Positions 13,701 through 24,387 of a DNA stretch of 64,000 bases are shown one piece after another. Location of the stretch: the NCBI GenBank assembly GCA_038380795.1, contig CM076276.1, positions 14,832,001-14,896,000 on the forward strand. Direction: 5' to 3'. The translations under genes and the position numbers were made by a program. Source of the DNA: Pyrocephalus nanus. Its lineage: Eukaryota; Chordata; Aves; Passeriformes; Tyrannidae. The notes beneath the pieces were generated by a model. The model ran no database searches. It saw nothing but the letters and a program-made list of their open reading frames with translations, and was not told the origin of the DNA. The first letter of the stretch is position 1. Each line of letters opens with the position of its first letter.

Positions 13701-16700
13701 CCTGGTTCTGAATCAGCCTTGGAAGATGTGGGGGCCTCCATCAAAGTTCAGCTCAGACAGGCTGGTGATTCCTGTTCCTATTCTCCTGTTCCTTCCCAAC
13801 TTGCACACAGGAACCCCCAAATCTCCCAAACTCTCCCGGAAAAAAGCGCTTCAAATCGTGCCGAGCACTCGAAAAACAGGATGTGCAGGGAGGCAGGGGA
13901 TGCTGAAGATCTGACTCAGGATCTTTGATCTCTGCAGTTGCCCATCTCACACCCCTGGGGAGCTCCCCACCCGTGGATTCCCCACACTGCAGGTCCCAGA
14001 GCGTCCCCCACGCTCCCAAAGCCCAGCCTGAGCTGAGCACCTCTTGCATGGCCGTGGTTTCCCTCTCGAGTGCAGAAACCCCTCGAGGCAGAAACCCCTG
14101 AAGGGGCAGATTTTCCATCTCCTTTCTCTCCCGTTTCCCGTAGCAACGGAAACAACAAACTTTGCCGAGTGGCTTTGCCTCGATGTTGTGTGTCACTCAC
14201 AGCCCTGCAGGTACAGCTCCCGGGTTTCGCTTTCCCACAGTGTCCCCTACTGCTTGGAGTCCAGATTCCAGTTAGGAACACGCTGGAAAAGGAGAGGGGA
14301 AAAAAAAAAAAAGAAATGTGAGTGAAGGACAAGGCGCAGAAAGTCCCGGAAAGAAGGAGAAATGTTTGTTGTGGAGCCTCAGCAAGAATCCCTGGGAAGA
14401 GCAGGAATGCGTGGATTCCTGGGGGGAGGTAAATCATAGGATCAGAGAATATCTGGAGTTGGAAGGGATCCAGAAGGATCATGGAGTCCCAACTCTTTGG
14501 GCTGCCCGTCCCAGAGCTGCTCCCTGTCAGTGGCTCCAGGAGGGAGGAATGTAAAGAGGATGGATCCCATGGAAGGAATAAAGAGGAGACAGGAGCTGGG
14601 AATAGAGAAACCACTTTGTTCTGTTTTCCCTTGGATAACACAACAGGGGAAAACAACCTGGTTTAAAGTGATGGATGGATTGTCCTTCCAGATGTGCCAT
14701 TACTGTTCCCCTGGGGAGTTTGCTGCTAAAATGAGTTATTTGAATCAACTATTTGAGGGCAGAATGGGCAAGAAAACTCCAAGTATGGCAGAGACAAACT
14801 CAGTGGAGCTCTCCCTGCTCCCCACAGGTGCCAGAGTCTCCCTCTGGACCTCGAGGTGTTGGATCCCATGGAATGTTTGCTGAAACAGTGGGAATTTCAT
14901 TGTTTATCCCCCAAATGAGCTGAAATCTCTCCCCAAAGGCCACACAGGAGCCTGTAACACCGGTAACCCTCCAGGACCAGCCCAGCAGGGCCTGACATTT
15001 CTATTTCTTCTTTCTCCCCCAAGACCTACGAGCAGAACGAATGGATAATCCACCTGGCTGGGAAGCTGCTGGCCCAGGAAGAGGAAGCCTTGTCCCTGAT
15101 GGCCACGAACCCCTTTGCAGGCAGAGAACCTCCCCGGTGAGTGTGGAGCTATCCTGGGGGGAGATGGAAGCAGCTGGGCATCCCCAGGGTGGTTTCTGTT
15201 CGTGGCTGGGTTTGTGTTTCGTGGAACCCAGGTGGTCTCAGATAGGGTGGGTTGGATGAGCACACCAAGGTGCTCCCTGATGGGGACCCTTTGGATGAGT
15301 CCATTCCCCAGCAGGTCCATGGAGAGCCCAGCATTGCTTCTCTTGGCCAGAGCTGGTGAATTCTGAGGTGGTTTCCTGCCCATCAGCTTTAGAGGGTTTT
15401 TTTTGTTTTGTTTTGTGAGCTCAGTTCAGAACCCACCGTTCCTGTGGACCTCCTGAGGTGTCTCAGAGACAAAAACAGCCCCGCAGAAATGGCTGTTTTT
15501 GTGGAGGCTCGTCTTGGAATTGTTTTTGTTTTCAAGGAAGAGACAAAAGCAAACACCAGGCAGGGAAAGGCACAGATGAAAACTCCGAGGTTTTTACACA
15601 AAGGGAAACATCTCACAGAAGGGTCTGTTTTGTTGGTGAGGTTATTTTTAGCTGAGAAAACATTTTTTGGGGGCATTTTGGATCAACTCAAGTAATATTA
15701 TGCTCTTGCTAATATTTTCCATTTGAGGCTCTTGGGATGCACTGCAAACAGGGATGGAGGTCCAGAGCACTGTGTGGAATGAACTTCCCCTGGAACCCCA
15801 CTGATGTTTTTCCCTCGGGATCCCAGGTGTGGGTCATATTTTGGGTTTTGGAGAGCCAAATCCAAGCATCAGGGTGGGCCCTGAGCAAGCTGGTCTAGTG
15901 GAAGGTGTCCATGCCCATGGCAGGGGGTGGAACTGGATGATTTGAAGATCCCTTCCAGCCCAAACCATTCCAGGATTCTCTGATCCTCTGATCCAGATTT
16001 TTACCCAAGTTGAGGGCAGGGTGGATGCTCACACCTGGGATGGTGGTAAAATACATGTAGAAATAAATAAAATATTTCTTTTTTTGATTTTAAACATCCC
16101 CTTGTTGCACATCAAAGCTCCTGGAGGGGCTGATGAGCCCCTGCAGGCAAAGCAGAGCACTGGGAACATTCCCATGGGAGAGCCACAGTCCAACCATCCA
16201 ACCTGGGTGTAAGAAGTTTAGATTGGATATCAGGGAAGAATTCCTTCATGGAAAGGGCTGTCCAGCCCTGGCACAGCTGCCCAGGGCAGGGGTGGAGTCC
16301 CCAATCCTGGAGGGGTTTAAAAGCCCTGTGGATGTGGCACTTGGTGACCTGGGCAGTGCTGGGGGAACAGTTGGACTGGATGGTCTTAAAGGGTTTTTTC
16401 CCAACTAACTGATCCCATATCCTTGGCAGGATATCACTTTTTCAGTCAATACCCCTTAGCAATCTTCCCTGAGAGCAGCACCCTCGGCGCTGACAGCAGC
16501 AATCGCATTTCTGTTATAATTTCATTTCAGCTGTGAACAAAAAAAACCTTAAATTCGACCCTCAGCAGTAACACCTGGAGAGAAAAGACAGTTCCATGTG
16601 GCTGTAGCTCCAGTGGCTTCCAGAGGCCATCCCTGTGCCCTCACCCAGGATCCAGAGCCCACCTGTGGTTGCTGCCAGCCTTCCTTCCCACCCTGGCCCT

Positions 16701-19700
16701 GCTCCCTGCAGTAGCTGGGTGGAAAAAAAAAAAAAAAAACTAATTTTCCTACCATATTCCCCCCCCTCCCTCCACTCTAAAGGGAATTTTGAGACTTAAT
16801 TATTTTCATTCCCTGCTAGACTAAATAATTAGGGGAAGGGGCTGTTTTCCATAAGAACCTTACGCTCCATCCTCCACGGAGTTTGTTCTGTTAATGGAAA
16901 CTCTACACCTTAAATAGCCAAGGGACCTTCAGAATGAGTTAATGCCTTCGAAATGAAATTTCAGAGACCAAAGTTTGGAGGTTTCTTTACAACTCAAGAA
17001 ATTATAGTATTTTTTCAAGTGTGATAAACTTAAAATGAGAAACAGGTGACTGATTAAAAATGAGGGTATTGTTGAGCCCAGCCTGGCTGAGCGTGAAGCT
17101 GGACTTGAATCCTGGGGATGTTTGGGGAATGTGGATTTACAAAATATTCTGCAGTGGATAGTTCATAAAACACCAGCCCTCATAAATCTGAACAGGAGGG
17201 CTTTGGCTGAGAAATTAATAAGTGTTTAACACACCATCATGGAAACAGGCTGCAACAATAAAAGAAAACAAAAATCAGGTCTTGCCTACAGGAGGGGGGG
17301 AAAAAAAAACCAACAGGGTTTGACCTGAAGTGTTCGGTGTCTCTGATATTAAATCATGTTCACTTTAGGACTTTTATTCCAATTATAGTAGCACTTTGTT
17401 GAAAAAGCCCCAACATGTGTGTGAAGCCCTGGATTTGTAGTGGTGGTGTTAGGGAGGGAGGTGGTGCTTCCCTCTGGATGCTCCCTGGCTGTAGGAACAC
17501 GGGAAGAACGTGGCATTTGGGGTTCTTTTTTTTTCTTTATTTGATTGCCCATTTATTTCCCAGTTGTGCCAGACTTACAGGACTTTATACCTGGGGCACA
17601 TGGGACTGGATTGCCAGGCTGTGGAAGTCACTGTGGGCCCTGGCAGAAGGTGTGGAGGTGCTTTTCCATGGGATCTGTGGAGACATCCCAAGCCATGGGA
17701 AGGGCTTGGTTATATTTGGAGATTGTAGAAGCCAATGTGGGGTTTGGACCCCCCCAGAAAGGGTTAAAGGGAATTTTGGAGCTGTTGGGAGTAGGCAGGG
17801 AGTGGGATTTCCTGGAAAACATGGGTGCAAAGTCTCTTCCAAAACATTTTTGGAGAAGACAAGCGTGGTGCTCATGGGCACCTGGGAGGTGACAGGATCC
17901 TCTGAGGTGAAAAAGTGTAAATGCTCTTGCCAGACCTTGCAGGAGCCTCGGGGTCAGTGGCACTGCAAAACAACCCATAAAACTGCCCTTACCCTGCAGA
18001 CTCGGGCCCTGCTGAATTTATGATCCCTCCCCCTGCCAGGGCAGGAGAGCGATGACGGAGGCTCTGCTGCCGTGATGGATTTGTGCTTTCCACCTCCACC
18101 ACTTGCCCCCTGATTTACAGCAGAGTGGGGAAACCCTGAGATAAAAGAAAAAAAAAAAACAAACACCTCCCAAACCCAAAAGACACCCCATGTTTTGGTT
18201 TCTTTCCCCCCCTCCCTCCCCTCCCAGCCCGCCTTGCCCTGTCAGGCCATTAATTCCACCAGAAAGCACCGGCTCGGGTGTTTTCCCTGGAACCCCTCAG
18301 CTGTTGCAGGGAGACAGCTGCACCCTCTGGAACTAATTACAGCTGTCTGGGAGATTTACCCTCCGTCCCAACAGATCCAATATTGCTGCTAATTTTTAAC
18401 ACGTCCAGTTGGGCGCTGTCAGAAGGGGCTGATGAACGAGCGGGGCTCGGCCGGGCCGCGGCGCAGCTGCTGCCGGGCACCTGCGGGGCTGGGGGCACAG
18501 CATCAGCCTCGGTATTTTTAGCCCTTCTGCCCCCCCTCCCCTTGCCCAGTCAGGGTGGGGGTGGAGGGTGGGTGCTCGCCCAGAGGGGTGGTGGCAATGT
18601 GGGTCCTCCTGGGTGCTGGGTGATCCTCTGCTTCCCATCAGCTCCGTCCCTCTCCTCACGACTCTGCTGGGCTCAGGAGTTGCCCAAGGTTGTCCCTTGT
18701 CCTTGTTGTTGTCATAGCAGGGAGGGTTTGCCATCTCCTTGGAATGCCATCCAGTCCCACCCCTTGCCGTGAGCAAGGACATCTCCCACTAGACCAGGTT
18801 GCTCCAACCTGGCCTTGGACACTCCACAGCTTCTCTGGGCAAGCTGTGCCAGGGCCTCCCCACCCTCCCAGGGAAGGATTTCTTCCCAGTATCCCATCTA
18901 AACCCACCTTCCTTCAGGTTAAAACCATGTTTAAATGGTAGCTGGTGGCCTGTTGCTTCCCAAGGAGCCAGGAGCTGTGTTTGCTCAGTAAATCCCGGGA
19001 AACTGCTTGCAGCCAGGATCATCCCTCCTGACCTGTCTGCCTCCCCTGACCCACGAGTCCTGCTCATCCTTCTCCATGTACGAGTGACCAGCTGGGGCTC
19101 AGACTCCTTGTGATGCAGGTGAGGTCCCACAGCTCCTTCTTGAAGATGTTCCCATTCCTCCAGAGCAGGAAGCGAGGTTCCTGCAGGTTCAGTCTCCAAG
19201 GCCTTTGGATCCCTTCCAGCAGCTGGAAGGTCTTTGTGTGAGCCCCAGAACTGCACAGAACACCGGCACCTGCAGCTCAGGTGACCTGCCGTGGTTTCCT
19301 GGTCTGCACAAGTGTCTCAGCTCGGTTACAACCTGTCCTGGGCTCCAGGTGAGGCTGGTACCCCCTAAAATGATGGACTCTGGGGTGTTAATGCTTTCCC
19401 TGTGAGTGCAGGAGGGTGTTCACTCCCTGAATCCCAGGAGGAGGGAGCGGGAGCAGTGAGGCAGCGCTGGAGGAGCTGGGAAATCCCCTAATTTCGGGAT
19501 TGAGGCACCCAGGTAGGTTATAAATGCTGGGAGAGCTTGTAAACTCTGTGAGCCCTGAAATGAGGGGCTCCAGTGAGTATTAAACTCGGCAGCTTTTACA
19601 TCATGAGCCCTGCAAGGAAATATCCCCGTGGGTTCCAGGTTTTCTGCCTGTCTCCCACAGCCCCCAACCCTGGGAAGGATGGAGAGGATGGATAGCTCAG

Positions 19701-22504
19701 GGTGTGGATGCTGCTGCTGTGTTTGGATGCTCAGAGGAATGCTGGTGTCCAGAGGCATTCCCACTGCAGTTTTTCCTGCTGCAGCCATTGGGAAGGCTCT
19801 TTGGTCCCTCTGTTATCACAATGGAAAGCTCCAAGTCTTGTATCCCAGAGAATCTGGGGGTGCAGGAAAGCACTGTGGGCTTTACAGCTCATCCCTGGGC
19901 GGGTGGTTCAGCTCCTGGAAGAGCCCATCTCCATGGAGCTTACAGATTCCTCAGCACACAGAGCTGTGCAGTTCTGTCTCCATGGATCCTTATCCCGAGG
20001 TGGGCTCTGCATCCCAGTCCTCCTGGTGGAGCAGACTGGGGGAAGCCCCAAATGGTGGCTGAATTTAAAGGTGGGGGGGGGGCTGGGGGGACTCTCAGAT
20101 GGATTTGGGCTCTGAGCAGAGCTCTGGTTGGATAGAGGGGCAAAGTTTGTGGCACAGAAATGTCTCCTCAGTGGGCCATGGTCGCTCTGATGCTCCCACG
20201 GTTCTGGTTTTTCACGCCGGAGCCTTTGGTGGCAAACGTTGTAAATGGGCAGGGAACAGATGGGAGAAATCATCCCAAATGAGATGAGAGATGTGAGTTA
20301 ATCTGGGCAGGCAGGGCCATTGGGAAGGATGAGGAAGTTTTCATTCCAGAGGGGCTGTGGGAGAGTCCTTGAGGTTGGGGAGAAGGTGCCTGTGGCTGAG
20401 TAGAGACATGTCCTGATGTCTAGGTCTGCCCCAGAGCTCAGATAAGGCAACTGTGCTCTGCATCCCTCGAAAATGGGAGTTTTGCCACAGGCTGTGGGGG
20501 CACATGGAGGTGGGTCCAGCCTGGGAGATGCTCTGCAGTCATTTAGTGAAGGCAAAACCCCAAAGCTTGGTGACAGTGGGGGGAGCAGGAGAGGGACTGG
20601 CATAAAATCAGCCTCTGGAGCCCTTCTGGGAGATGGATCTGTTTTTTGAGGTGGATTTGGTTTTGGAATTCAAGAAAGCAATCAAGCAGCACAGCTTGGG
20701 AATCTCTGACTGTCCCAGAGAGGAGCCTTGGGGTGCCTGGACCCGGGGGATGTGGCTGCTCAGTAAGACTCTAATTATTAACAGGAAACTTTGTGCTCCT
20801 GCGAAGGAAACACTGTAGGAGTAACATTTCAGCCCAGTTTGGCTTTTCCCAGCCTCAGAAAAGAGGGATGTAGGAATGGCCCTGGCTGTAAAGGAGCCTG
20901 CAGCTGTGGGACAGCATTTTTGGGGGTGAGATGCAGGTTTGTGCACCCCAAAGCCCAGCCAGGGCTGTGGCATTGCCCCCTATTCCTATTTACCTTCCTT
21001 CCTCCTCAGAGGAGGGGGAAACATGGAGATTGTAGAATCATAAAATCCTGGAGTGGTTTGGGTTGACAGGGACCTTAAAGCTGATCTCTATGGGCAGGGA
21101 CACCTTCCACTATCCCAGATTGCTCTAAGCCCCGTCCAACCTGGCCTTGGACACTCCCAGGGCTGGGGCAGCCACAGCTTCTGTGGCAAAACGTGATGGG
21201 TGTGATGAACACAGAATCCCAGAATCCTTCATGTTGGGATGGGCTGGCAGCAAACCTCTGACTGGGCACAGCTTTGTGCGTGCCCTGCCCTCTGCCCCGC
21301 TCCCCTGGGCATTCCGGAGGCGAGCGCTGATGGCAAATCCATCGGAGTCGTCCCTGATTATTTTAGCGGCGGGAAGGAGCTCGCCGAGGCGCCGGCCCGG
21401 GGATCCCGCAGCTGCGCCCCGCTCAGTAGCAGGGTTTGTATTTTAGTAGTGGAGCAAAGCAGATCTAAATGAGCACTGACACGACTTTGACATTTTTATT
21501 TCGTGGGGTGTTTTATGGGCTCGCCCCGCGACGGCGGCGACGCGCTCGGGGGGCCGGGGAGCAGCGGGGTGTTACTGGGGCCTTGTCAGCACCCCCACAT
21601 CAAGGGGGACCCAGCCCCCCGACCTGCAGCGTGGGCAGCTCCCGGAGTGTTGCCCGACACCGCTGAATGCTCCTTTCTGCACTGCCTTCAAACCTGCTCT
21701 GCTCTCAGCTCCCGGAGCGGCCGCTCCACGGACGCGCTCGGAGCCGCCCCATAAACCAGAGGGATGGTGGGGGAGCTGGGGTGGCACTCAAACCCTCTGC
21801 CTAAAATATCCCAGGCAGAAATACTCCAGAGTTGCCTCAGGAAAGGAAAAAACGATATTATTCCTGCTTTTATAATTATTATTCTTCTTTTCAGCTTGGC
21901 TGTGGAGAGCTGGGTGGGGAGTGCGTGGGGTGGGGGTGTTGAAGCTCCTCTGCCTCCGGCACCGTTCCCATTTTGATGCCAGCATTCCTAAATGGCATCA
22001 AGAGGAGCCCAGGGAGCCCCACAGTGTCTTGCTGCAGCAGGGATGGCTGTGTTGGTGCTGCCAGCTGTGGGCATCCTGAGGATGGATGGATGGATGGATG
22101 GATGGATGGATGGATGGATGGATGGATGGATGGATGGATGGATGGATGGATGGATGGATGGATGGAGCACCAGGATGCAGAGCCAGCCAGGCTGGATGCC
22201 CTCGAGCTGATTTCTCCATCCAGCTGCGGAAAGGCTCAGAAACAACTCCAATCCCAGGGGAACAAAAGTGGGATCTGAGGGTTTTGTGCCTGCTCCCAAA
22301 CCCTGAGCTCCTGTGCTTTGTTCCTGCAGGTGGATCCGTGGGGAGCACTTCAAGTACAAGTTCAGCCGGCCCGGGGGGAAGCACGCCAGCGAGGGCAGGT
22401 GGTGGATTCGGAAGAGGATCGGGCCCTACTTCCCCCCTGTCAACCTGCAGGGCCTGAAGAAGTTCTATGAAGACAGGAATTGGCCATTCCCCGTGAGGGA
22501 CTGA
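1538..22504 (+). CDS. LMF1: Lipase maturation factor 1, 3' half of gene (5 exons)
   Basis: LMF1 is a multi-pass endoplasmic reticulum membrane protein needed for folding and assembly of dimeric lipases (lipoprotein lipase, hepatic lipase, endothelial lipase). Five exons, 1538-1715, 3970-4123, 6394-6577, 15024-15136 and 22330-22504, join in phase to give 267 residues plus a stop, about the C-terminal half of the roughly 567-residue vertebrate protein. Recognition rests on near-identity with human LMF1 as I remember it, for example [60 protein letters not shown] and RKRIG. Two hydrophobic segments (first and second exons here) are followed by the long lumenal C-terminal domain of the LMF family (DUF1222). 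Human nonsense mutations in this C-terminal part (Y439X, W464X) cause combined lipase deficiency. Upstream exons are outside the window. No frameshift or premature stop is seen, so the gene appears intact. Confidence 0.96.
1716..3969 (+). other. LMF1 intron
   Basis: The intron is 2254 bases with consensus GT-AG ends. I see no exon and no clear transposon copy. A unique AT-richer stretch at 3270-3440 has several homeobox-like ATTA/TTAAT words. The last 200 bases (3830-3930) are G/C-rich with short G-runs. Confidence 0.8.
3970..4123 (+). CDS. LMF1: LMF1 exon b (last transmembrane segment)
   Basis: The acceptor is CCCACACAG before 3970 and the donor is GAG|GTACAC. The exon is 154 nt; its first two bases complete a Gly codon from the previous exon and its last two (AG) start a Ser codon. 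It encodes [13 protein letters not shown], then a hydrophobic span ([15 protein letters not shown]), then the highly conserved [22 protein letters not shown]. An N-glycosylation sequon, NTS, lies just after the membrane span, consistent with the lumenal position of what follows. Confidence 0.96.
5055..5116. repeat. Imperfect ~32-bp direct duplication
   Basis: Two units, each CTAGGAAAAAAAAAT-like followed by an A/T-rich spacer and AATACCAAC. Two copies only. Confidence 0.75.
6139..6344 (+). mobile_element. CR1-type LINE 3' end
   Basis: It starts near GGTATCAGGGAGAAATGG and ends ACCATTCCACGATTCTGTG. It carries the GGCACAGGTTGCCCAGAGAA and GTCCAAGGCCGGGTTGGAC blocks shared by most copies in the window. 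It is 5'-truncated, as usual for CR1, and lies within an LMF1 intron in the sense orientation. Confidence 0.85.
6394..6577 (+). CDS. LMF1: LMF1 exon c (lumenal domain)
   Basis: The acceptor TATCCCACAG ends at 6393 and the donor is TTCCAG|GTACCT. The exon is 184 nt and ends in phase 0. It encodes [14 protein letters not shown], a variable acidic linker, [12 protein letters not shown], and the near-invariant [16 protein letters not shown] motif. A CR1 fragment ends only about 50 bases upstream of the acceptor without disturbing it. Confidence 0.97.
8788..8849. repeat. Two-copy ~27-bp tandem repeat
   Basis: The unit contains CCAGGCCCTTGGCACAGGGA and is repeated directly with one difference (GAACC versus GAGCC). 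Confidence 0.85.
9484..9688 (-). mobile_element. CR1-type LINE 3' end, reverse
   Basis: It reads on the + strand from a degenerate AATCATCC start through GGTTTGGGTTGGGAGGGACC and CCATGGGCAGGGACACCTTC to TGTGCCAGGGCCTGCCCACC. It lacks the 5' part. Confidence 0.85.
11405..11608 (+). mobile_element. CR1-type LINE 3' end
   Basis: A forward copy from GAGGAATCCTTCCCTGTGAG to the CCTTCCAACCCAGGATTC terminus, about 200 bp. It has the shared GCCCAGAGAAGCTGTGGCTG core. Confidence 0.85.
13192..13514. repeat. Minisatellite, 13 copies of a 23/24-bp unit
   Basis: Thirteen copies of AAACCCTGGGCA at 23-24 base spacing. Two unit types alternate: a 23-base form with GGGCAGTGGGGGATCC and a 24-base form with GGGCAAGGGCAGGATCC or GGGCAGGGGCAGAATCC. 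The array lies inside an LMF1 intron and is open in several frames on both strands because no unit contains a stop. Confidence 0.97.
14432..14495 (-). mobile_element. CR1 3' terminal fragment, reverse
   Basis: A short fragment beginning AATCATAGGATCAGAGAATA and continuing GGAGTTGGAAGGGATCCAG to ATCATGGAGTCCCAACTC. This is the reverse complement of a CR1 terminus from a subfamily different from the longer copies. Confidence 0.7.
15024..15136 (+). CDS. LMF1: LMF1 exon d (lumenal domain)
   Basis: The acceptor is CTCCCCCAAG before 15024 and the donor is CCCCG|GTGAGT. The exon is 113 nt, entering in phase 0 and leaving two bases (CG) that complete an Arg codon with the first base of the last exon. 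It encodes [16 protein letters not shown], an acidic stretch (AQEEEALSL) and [10 protein letters not shown], closely matching the human protein from memory. Confidence 0.96.
15888..15992 (+). mobile_element. CR1 3' terminal fragment
   Basis: Forward terminal part: TCTAGTGGAAGGTGTCCATG, then the ACTGGATGATTTGAAGATCC block, ending at a degenerate ATTCTCTGATCC repeat. Confidence 0.8.
16208..16425 (+). mobile_element. CR1-type 3' end, second subfamily
   Basis: It begins TAAGAAGTTTAGATTGGATA, contains GGAAAGGGCTGTCCAGCCCT and GGAACAGTTGGACTGGATGG, and ends CCCAACTAACTGATCC. It shares its layout with the copy at 35428-35682, and both differ from the more common type (CAGCTGCCCAGGGCAG instead of CAGGTTGCCCAGAGAAG). 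Confidence 0.75.
18745..18930 (-). mobile_element. CR1-type LINE 3' end, reverse
   Basis: A reverse copy lacking the very 3' terminus. It reads from GCCATCCAGTCCCACCCCTT through CTCCAACCTGGCCTTGGACA and GAAGGATTTCTTCCCAGTAT to TAAACCCACCTTCCTTCAGG. Confidence 0.8.
21029..21188 (-). mobile_element. CR1-type LINE 3' end, reverse
   Basis: It begins with a TAGAATCATAAAATCC terminus, then TGGTTTGGGTTGACAGGGAC, and ends within GGGGCAGCCACAGCTTCTG. A second terminal fragment follows at 21208-21240 (ACACAGAATCCCAGAATCC), suggesting two neighbouring or nested insertions. Confidence 0.8.
22081..22166. repeat. (GGAT)n microsatellite
   Basis: About 21 perfect tandem GATG/GGAT tetranucleotides, some 160 bases upstream of the terminal LMF1 exon. 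Open frames over it (repeating M-D-G-W or H-P-S-I) are artefacts of the repeat. Confidence 0.98.
22330..22504 (+). CDS. LMF1: LMF1 terminal coding exon and stop
   Basis: The acceptor TTCCTGCAG ends at 22329. The exon encodes [20 protein letters not shown], then [19 protein letters not shown] and ends [14 protein letters not shown] before TGA at 22502-22504. The arginine/lysine-rich, aromatic C-terminal region is the best conserved part of the LMF lumenal domain. The extreme C-terminus (PVRD) differs from human, as expected for a variable tail. No ER-retrieval KDEL-type signal is visible, in keeping with an integral membrane protein. Confidence 0.97.
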
Positions 22505-24387
22505 TGGAGGAGGACAGGGGGTCACAAGGGACCAGCTGGGGAGAGGGGAGGAGGCAGCTCCCCTTCCAAACCTGTCCTGCCTCTCTGTATTTTCTATCCA
22601 CATCCCTGTTTACACATCTGTTATGGAAGATTCCCAGCCAACCTGTCCACCTGCTGTTCTGATCTGGTTTTTCTCATCTCAAAATCTGGCTGATTTCTTT
22701 TGCCAGGCTCTTGGAAATCATCAGAATTTGGGAAAGAGGTCAACAAATACCACGACAGGTTTTGGGCAGGTGTTGGGGTCGCTTTGACCACTGCATTGTG
22801 TGATGCAGAGGTGTAGGGAGAGATTCTGGGGAGATCTTCTGACTCAGCAAGTCAGGAGACCCTGGGGTTTGGCACCACCAGCACTAAGACATCAGAGTTT
22901 GTTTATTCCCAGCCTGCTGTCCCCACGCTGCCCTCGCTGTCACTGGGGAGGGTCTGGTCACCCCCTTCTCACTGCAGGTTCATGACCGTGTGTCTTGCCT
23001 GCCTGGCATGGTCCAGCTGTCCCACAGTTCATCCCTGGGGCAGCATGGAAGGCCAGGCTGGGGAAAACACCCTGGGGCCTCACCCTGAGTTTCTGGTTGC
23101 GTTCGAGTCTCCCCTCTTCCCTTTCTGGGCCTAAAATCACCCCAAATTGTCCCACCACGTGGGTTTTGCTGGGTGAGCCCTAAATCTGTGATGGGAGCAA
23201 GAACAGGAACATGGACACATCTGAAACAGCATCTGGCCAGGCAGTTTGTGCCACCTGATGGCCTTTCAGCCTGTCCTGCTGCACGAGCTTCTCCTGCAGG
23301 GAGAGCCAAGATCAAAGCCACACACAAACCCCTGTCCTGGGCCGCCTGCAGAAACCACAGGTTCGCTGAGAAACCCCATAAGCTCCGTGCTGGAGCGGCT
23401 GTGTGGGCTCTGTGACTCACCCCGAGGACAAGCACAGCCCTGTGTGGCTGCTCCATCCCTGCCCCATCGCTGCCAGAGCAGCCGGAGCCACCGGGTCTGC
23501 GCCGGCCCCTGCGGCCTCAAACGGCTCCTGTGTTCCCTGGGCTGCTCCTCCTGTTTGCTTAAACCTGGCATTTATAACTCAGGGGGTTTGTCAGCGTTCC
23601 CAGGCCTGAGATCTGCCTGTCTGGGGGACCTGCTGGAGGTCCTGCCAGAGGTGTTTGCTCCAGGAGGAGCTGAGCATCCCACGGGCACAATCCGGCGCCG
23701 CCAGCACCACGGCCAAGAGGGAGAGAGCCCTCCAGAAAGGGGCTTTCCAGGCTTTTCCCTCAGAGTTTTTGCAGTGACATTCGCCTCTTCTCCTCCAGGA
23801 AGGAATTCCAGTGGGCAGAAAGCTGCAGTGAAGGATTTCACCCTCCCAGGGCCAATCCAGCCCGAGCCACGAGGAAGGAGAAGGGTGTTGCTGTGTGCCA
23901 GGCTCGGAGCGGGTCGGGGCTGGGGCACAGCCACCCTGCCCTGGGCCACCAGCCTGAAGGGACCAGTGGCCACTGTGGGAGGCAAAGGCCCTCCCCAGGG
24001 CCACCAACCTGGAAAGGACCAGTGGCCACCATGGCAGACAGAGGTGGTGGCCACATCTCTGCCTCCATGCCCTGGATTGAGCAGGCTGAGCCCGTCCCCT
24101 CCCACTGCCAAAACCAGCTGAATGTGGTTTTGAAACGAAAACGGGTCCAAACTGGGAAAAGTGAACCAGGAGGTGACCCTGGCACCAGCACATGGCACTG
24201 TGGGCCGTGGGTGTGGGCACAGAAGTGCCATTTTCCACGTTTTCTTCCCACCTTTTTTGCCCACATGGACCAAATGGGCACCACCCAGAGCTTGTTCTGG
24301 AGAGGGATTGGAGCAAAGAGCTCTTGAACAACCAGCAGGAGCTTCAAGAGGGGGTTATTTTTCCTAAAGGTGTTAAAAAGGAATAAA
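22505..24387 (+). other. LMF1: LMF1 3' untranslated region and flank (end not defined)
   Basis: Sequence after the stop codon. I did not see a canonical AATAAA until 24382-24387 (inside AAAAGGAATAAAAGAAGG), so the 3' UTR either runs about 1.9 kb or uses a variant signal nearer the stop. The stretch is G/C-rich and stop-poor, producing long overlapping open frames on both strands (23246-24121 forward, 23838-24884 reverse) that look like chance. Confidence 0.5.

Larger units (their letters stand above)
6578..15023 (+). other. LMF1 intron, repeat-bearing
   Basis: This is the largest intron in the window (8446 bases). It holds CR1 fragments at 9484-9688 (reverse), 11405-11608 (forward) and 14432-14495 (reverse), a two-copy repeat at 8788-8849, a 13-copy minisatellite at 13192-13514, and a short CpG cluster at 8498-8550. 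Nothing else recognisable as coding. Confidence 0.8.
15137..22329 (+). other. LMF1 last intron
   Basis: The intron is 7193 bases. It contains CR1 fragments at 15888-15992 and 16208-16425 (forward), and 18745-18930, 21029-21188 and 21208-21240 (reverse). It also has a CpG-rich patch at 21290-21745 and a (GGAT)n array at 22081-22166. No exon was recognised. Confidence 0.8.

Noticed and set aside
21973..22603. Open frames with poly(MDGW) or poly(HPSI)
   Set aside because: Translation of the (GGAT)n microsatellite.
23246..24121. 291-codon forward open frame downstream of LMF1
   Set aside because: Overlaps the open reverse frames, no domain, no convincing start or splice context.
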